Source of the DNA: Rusavskia elegans
Lineage: Eukaryota > Ascomycota > Lecanoromycetes > Teloschistales > Teloschistaceae
Direction: 5' to 3'
NCBI GenBank assembly: GCA_011316305.1
Contig: SAUG01000068.1
Coordinates: forward strand, 310,001 to 374,000
Length of the DNA stretch: 64,000 nt
The notes beneath the pieces are model-generated. The model did not search any database. It worked only from the letters and a program-made list of their open reading frames with translations, and had not been told where the DNA came from. Both the position numbers and the translations under genes were made by a program. Of this stretch, positions 59,738-64,000 are shown one piece after another (the stretch's first letter is position 1; each line of letters opens with the position of its first letter).

Positions 59738-60799
59738 ACCTATCTGTTCGACCTCGACCTTTTGGCCGATGTGTTGTCATATCATTATCTACCACTGCTG
59801 CTCGCCCCTCTGTGACGTCGAGCAAGTCGTCAAAACCTCTCATCTCTACCACGCCCCCGTTTCTCCCAGCGTAATCTTACAGTGGCAGAGACCGGTCTCC
59901 AATTGATATCTAGCACTATCTCCCAGCCGATCTTGCATATCAGTATTGCTGAGTCCATTCTTCACATTATCCGCGCCACGAGGGGAAAGCTCACGATGCA
60001 CGGAGGAGACGGCGAGAAGTAGAGAATCGAATCCACTATCCGACGGGAAAATGAGGGGAAGTAGGACCAACGCCTGCTTCTAAGCCATTTTCAAGAGGGG
60101 TGCCAGGAGGCTGATAGATGAGTGAAAGGCGATGTGGCTTTGGGATGAATGTTGTCAAGGATGGACCGGGTAGAGGTAGATGGGTAAATTAGTGAAGCGT
60201 AGGGACAGATGCGAGTGTCCGTAGAGGAAGAAAACCACACGATTCACAGGAGAAGATTTATATTCCTATTCTTCTGATGCAAACTGATCTTTATGATCAA
60301 GGTAGCCAAGCCGCGAAACGATACGCTGCAAACCAGTCAAATACGACATTGATACGATGGACAATTCATTCTGCTAATCTTCTAAAATACAGGACTGTAT
60401 CTTCCTTGCTACTAGCCAACTCGCGACAATTACATATGCTGCCAGGAAGTGGTGAAGCCAAGTCATTCCCCGATGTTCATCCGACTTCGATACTTCTTTG
60501 TAGGATCGTGAGGGTTCCTCCAAACGGCTGGGGCCCCCCCCTGAATCGATACTCCAAAACAGCTCTCGCTTTCCTTTGCCTCCGAGTAGCGACAGAATCT
60601 CTCCAGATGTATAGCCAATCGCTCGTGTACTAATTCGGAGAATGGCACTTCCAAAGGGCTCTTCATTCGCGGCAATCTTCCCTCGTTCTTCCGGTTGCAG
60701 ATTTCACATGCACCGGCCCATCACCACACTTGTCCCTCTCTCTCTCTTTCCAAGCACGGTAGGAAATAACAATACCAACTCGCCCGAACCTGCGCTCTT
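59738..60799. other. Intergenic region between the TPT-family and Kin1/2-like genes
   Basis: Convergent 3' ends. No gene supported. A frame of 118 codons at 60,277 lacks family resemblance. Confidence 0.5.
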
Positions 60800-63700
60800 T
60801 CATAACCTCAACGCATCCAATATCTTCGACGCCATATTCTTATACGGCCACGTGCCCCCTGCTACTTTCTTGAACTGTATCCCGTGCAGCGAAAACAACG
60901 GCACCTTGACAATGAAAATCTCAAACCTTAAAACCATGTTGCTGCCGAAATCATTCTGCACATGCGTGGTCGTTTGTCCCGGTTCCGGATTATCTTGCTC
61001 GCCGCCGCCGCCGCCACCACCACCGGCGGGTCTGCTGATGCTCTCATCCGAGCCCTCGGAGCCTGTGAAGCTCGTATCCTGAGCACGTCGGCGCGAAGCG
61101 GCGTTGCGGACCATGTGGGGAGATCGATCTGCATCGTCACGATGATCGGTTCCTGCTCGGAAACCACCGAAACTGATGCGTCGGTTTTGCTTGGGCGTCT
61201 GCTGTTGTTCGGGACTGGGGTGATTGGCATGAAGGTCAATGCTTGGGGCATGGCGGCAACTGAATCCTCCTTTGATTTCTGTATAATCCACGCCGAGCTG
61301 TCTGAGCACGCGGACGATGTCGGCTCGGATGTACGATAGAGGTTTGCTGCTTGTGGTGGACACACTGAAGAGGCCTTTGAGATAGACGGGCTTGATGTTC
61401 TCCGCACTGCTGTCCTTGGCTGGACGCTCATCTTCAATCAATTCCTGGTCTGTCTCTTCGGGAACACCGGCTTCCTTTGCTTCTTGGGTCTCCTCTCTAC
61501 GAGCCCGTCTGGCTTGCATGCTTTCACGTCGCCCATGGCCCAGCGATCGGGTCCGTGATGTGGTGCTGCGGGGGTCTAAGGTGGAGATGTGTTCTATAGG
61601 AGCCGGTTCGCTCGCTTTGGATTTACGTCCGCTTGTATCTGAACGATCCGAACCACTTGTCATAGGAGGCTCGAGGGCTGCGAGCGTCGCATGTGCTTCA
61701 CTTACGCCCCTTCGAGACTGCCTTTTCCGATGGTCAACTGAGCTCACGCTAGCGGATCGATCCAAGTTTGCAGTAGGACGGCTTTCGCGGGCAGTAGAAG
61801 GCGCCAGAAGATCTGGCTGGTGAGGCGTGCTTCCTCCGGGATGTATCTGAGGAGTCACCTCACGATTACGAGGTTTGCGGACACTGAAGCTTTTGCGCGG
61901 TGTCGATCCTTGATCAGCAGGTGGCTGTAGTTGTACTGATCGCGGCTGATGAGTGGTTGATCGATCACGAGAAGGTTCTTTCGTACGTCGAGTACTGAAA
62001 CGACGTAGGAGCCCGACTGCCGCACTTTCCTTTCTTGCCGGTTGCTCGATAGGTGCATTCATGGAAGGCGGAGGCCCATGGCCCGGTACATTCAGGTTAA
62101 CTCGCTTCATGCCTTCGGTCACGTCGTCTTCCCCATGGGTCCGAGACCTTGGTCGGGAGCGGCCACCCGTTGCTTTCTCTCCAGGCATCTCGTATGCCGT
62201 CGAGTTAGTGTAAGCCGCTTCTGGTGGAGGAAGATCGGGCAATTTCAACGGCTTCTCGCCGGGAGATGTCGGCATTCTCAGGGCCCCTGGGTTTGGCTCC
62301 AATCTCTCTCGGTCTTGTTTTTCTTTGACTAGATAGTATATCGATATGAGTGGGCTAAAAGCATTAATGGGATCTGAGCCAAGTTGAACAGCTTCCGCCG
62401 ATGCGTTCGGAAGGGTGTCTCTACTGCTGATCGAATTTCGACGTTTGTAAAAATCGAAGACACCTCGTTTTTTGTCCCCACTAGCAGCATGGACCAATTG
62501 CTCCCGGGCGTTAAGTTTGACGGCGGCTTGATACTCTTCTGAGGTGATGACCTTTGTCAATTCACGGGTGATGAATTCCGAAGAACCAAAATCGAAGCCG
62601 GTCATCTTCTCTACGACAACCGGATCCAAAGGCAGCTGGACAGGTTCACGGTGGGGTAGATAGTTTTCAGGAGCAGCATTGAATCCCTTGGTTAACCACG
62701 GATGGTTCAATATTTCGGCTAGGCTGGCTCGTTGCTTAGGATCAGTCACCAGCATTCGCGATATGAGATGTTTGCATTCTGCAGCAGCAATCAGCTACAT
62801 TCTCCGTGTCATCGTATAAAATAAGGTCCCTCTTACCGTGAGACAGCCATGCCGGATAATCGACCACACCTTTCTTGATCTTAGCGTGCAGTTGAGGCAT
62901 GCTCTGATCGTCGAACGGGACTTTCCCACAAACCAGCACGTAGAGAACGATGCCGAAGCTCCATATATCGACTTCAGGGCCGGTGTACTGCTTCGCTTGC
63001 AAAAGTTCCGGCGCCGCAAAGTATAGGCTCCCGCAGAAGGTCTTCAACTGAGCTCTTGGAGAAAAGAGGTTGCTCAGACCAAAGTCGATGATCTTGATAT
63101 CGCCTGTCTTGCTGATGAGGATGTTCTCAATTTTGAGGTCGCGGTGTACGATGCTATTTCTGTGACAGTAGTCGAGTGCGCTGGCTATCTGGCGGCCAAA
63201 TTTCCGTGCTTGTTTCTCCTTCAGTCGGCCGTGGGAGATGATATAGTCGAGCATTTGACCGCCATTGACATATTCAAAAAGCATGTACCAATGGTAGTTG
63301 GTGCGGACAACGTCTCTCATAGCGCATATGTAAGGGTGGCTCAGGAGCGTCACAATAGCAGCCTCTCTGGCGGTCCTGATCTCTTTCGAGTGATCTGCAC
63401 GTTCCCGATCTCGGTTGCTATGATGTTCATCGGTTGACTGCCTTGGAACTATTTTCACAGCGACCTGTTCGCAACTAGTAAGCTACTTGGCATGATTGAT
63501 GGCCGAGGTCTACTCACCTGCTCTCCAGTCTCTAAATTTTTGGCCAGTTTGACCTTCCCCATGCTGCCGGCACCGATAGTCTTTCCAAGAGACCACTGGC
63601 CAGTCTGAGCAGGTATAGTAGTACGTCTTTTAGCAGCGCCTCCGCTTCCTTGATTGGTAGCATCCGAGGGAGGGGCTCTTGCGGAAGCAGCAGTCGACGC

Positions 63701-64000
63701 TCCGTTGGCGGCGGGGACAGCCGACGAGACATGTGAGCTATTGCGTGAATGGCTCGGGCGAAATGATTGGCGCCTAGATTCACGAGTTGACTCTGTGCGT
63801 TTTGGTGGAGGGGCAGCAGAGGAGCGGTCGCGGGAGGAGCTTCGTCGGGATGAAGGGGGCCGGGCCACGTTGGTAGTCTCGTGATCTCTTCGAGCGACGT
63901 TGGCAAGCTGTGCCTGCTGAGAGGACGAAGGCGGCCTGTCGGAGGACTGAACAGTGCGGGTAACGGTACTTGAAGTTGTGGGAGGTCTCGTCGCACTGGA
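60800..64000 (-). CDS. KIN1: Kin1/Kin2-type (PAR-1/MARK) Ser/Thr kinase, 5' end outside the window
   Basis: Visible exons on the minus strand are 64000..63518 (open to the edge), 63464..62837 and 62778..60800. The 53 and 58 bp introns have donors GTGAGT and GTAAGA. The kinase domain is complete: [11 protein letters not shown] glycine loop, VAVKIV lysine, HRDLKIENI catalytic loop, DFGLSNLF, and [17 protein letters not shown] at the C-lobe. The long Ser/Arg-rich middle is disordered and ends after a nine-glycine run in a C-terminal KA1 domain ([27 protein letters not shown]). Kinase plus C-terminal KA1 and the very long linker identify fungal Kin1/Kin2, which control exocytosis, polarity and cell-wall integrity at the membrane. 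The N-terminal extension before the kinase is only partly inside the window. Confidence 0.95.

Overview
The window is nuclear DNA of a filamentous ascomycete (Pezizomycotina, probably a Dothideomycete). The evidence is the short introns (about 50-150 bp, GT...AG with CTNAC-type branch points), the fungal gene families and a 21 kb AT-rich island with the marks of repeat-induced point mutation (RIP). I resolved exon structures by hand from reading frame, splice sites and protein-family continuity. The species cannot be named from sequence alone.

Left arm (1-26,880), a gene-dense euchromatic block. In order it holds a left-truncated FUSC/aromatic-acid-exporter-like membrane protein, a Hem25/SLC25A38-type mitochondrial glycine carrier, an Opi3-type phospholipid N-methyltransferase (+), a convergent Rxt2-type Rpd3L deacetylase subunit (-), a 682 bp hAT-like foldback MITE with 8 bp target-site duplication (TSD), a Ste11-like HMG-box factor (+), a broken ankyrin-repeat gene (-), the GINS subunit PSF1 (+), a Vsb1-like SulP/STAS/cNMP transporter (+), a PH-domain protein with repeated KRxSxF...GKK motifs (+) and a Gcn4-like bZIP factor whose start codon is unresolved and whose leader carries a 4-codon uORF (+).

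Centre (about 26,900-48,345), a RIP-degraded transposon nest with no intact gene. The substrate is a direct duplication of a repeat (R). Copy 1 carries a 241 bp solo LTR. Copy 2 is split by two insertions: TE1, with TE2 nested inside its LTR, and a Ty3/gypsy element (GYP2), with TE3 nested in its internal region. Each insertion has recognisable 5 bp TSDs, two of them altered only by RIP-type transitions, so the order of events can be read directly. TE1 and TE2 carry a gag-like but no visible RT region. TE3 shares their LTR but carries protease/RT/integrase relics without gag.

Right arm (48,345-64,000). A pseudogene (-) and an intact 749-aa gene (+) of the same unrecognised protein family lie head to head right beside the RIP island. 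They are followed by an Mdm1-type sorting nexin (-), a triose-phosphate-transporter-family (TPT) nucleotide-sugar/phosphate translocator (+) and a right-truncated Kin1/Kin2-type (PAR-1/MARK) kinase (-).

The genes do not form one pathway. They are housekeeping genes (phospholipid, heme, replication, chromatin, membrane-contact and polarity functions) plus regulators. The novel material is the transposon stratigraphy, the foldback elements and the unknown paralog pair.
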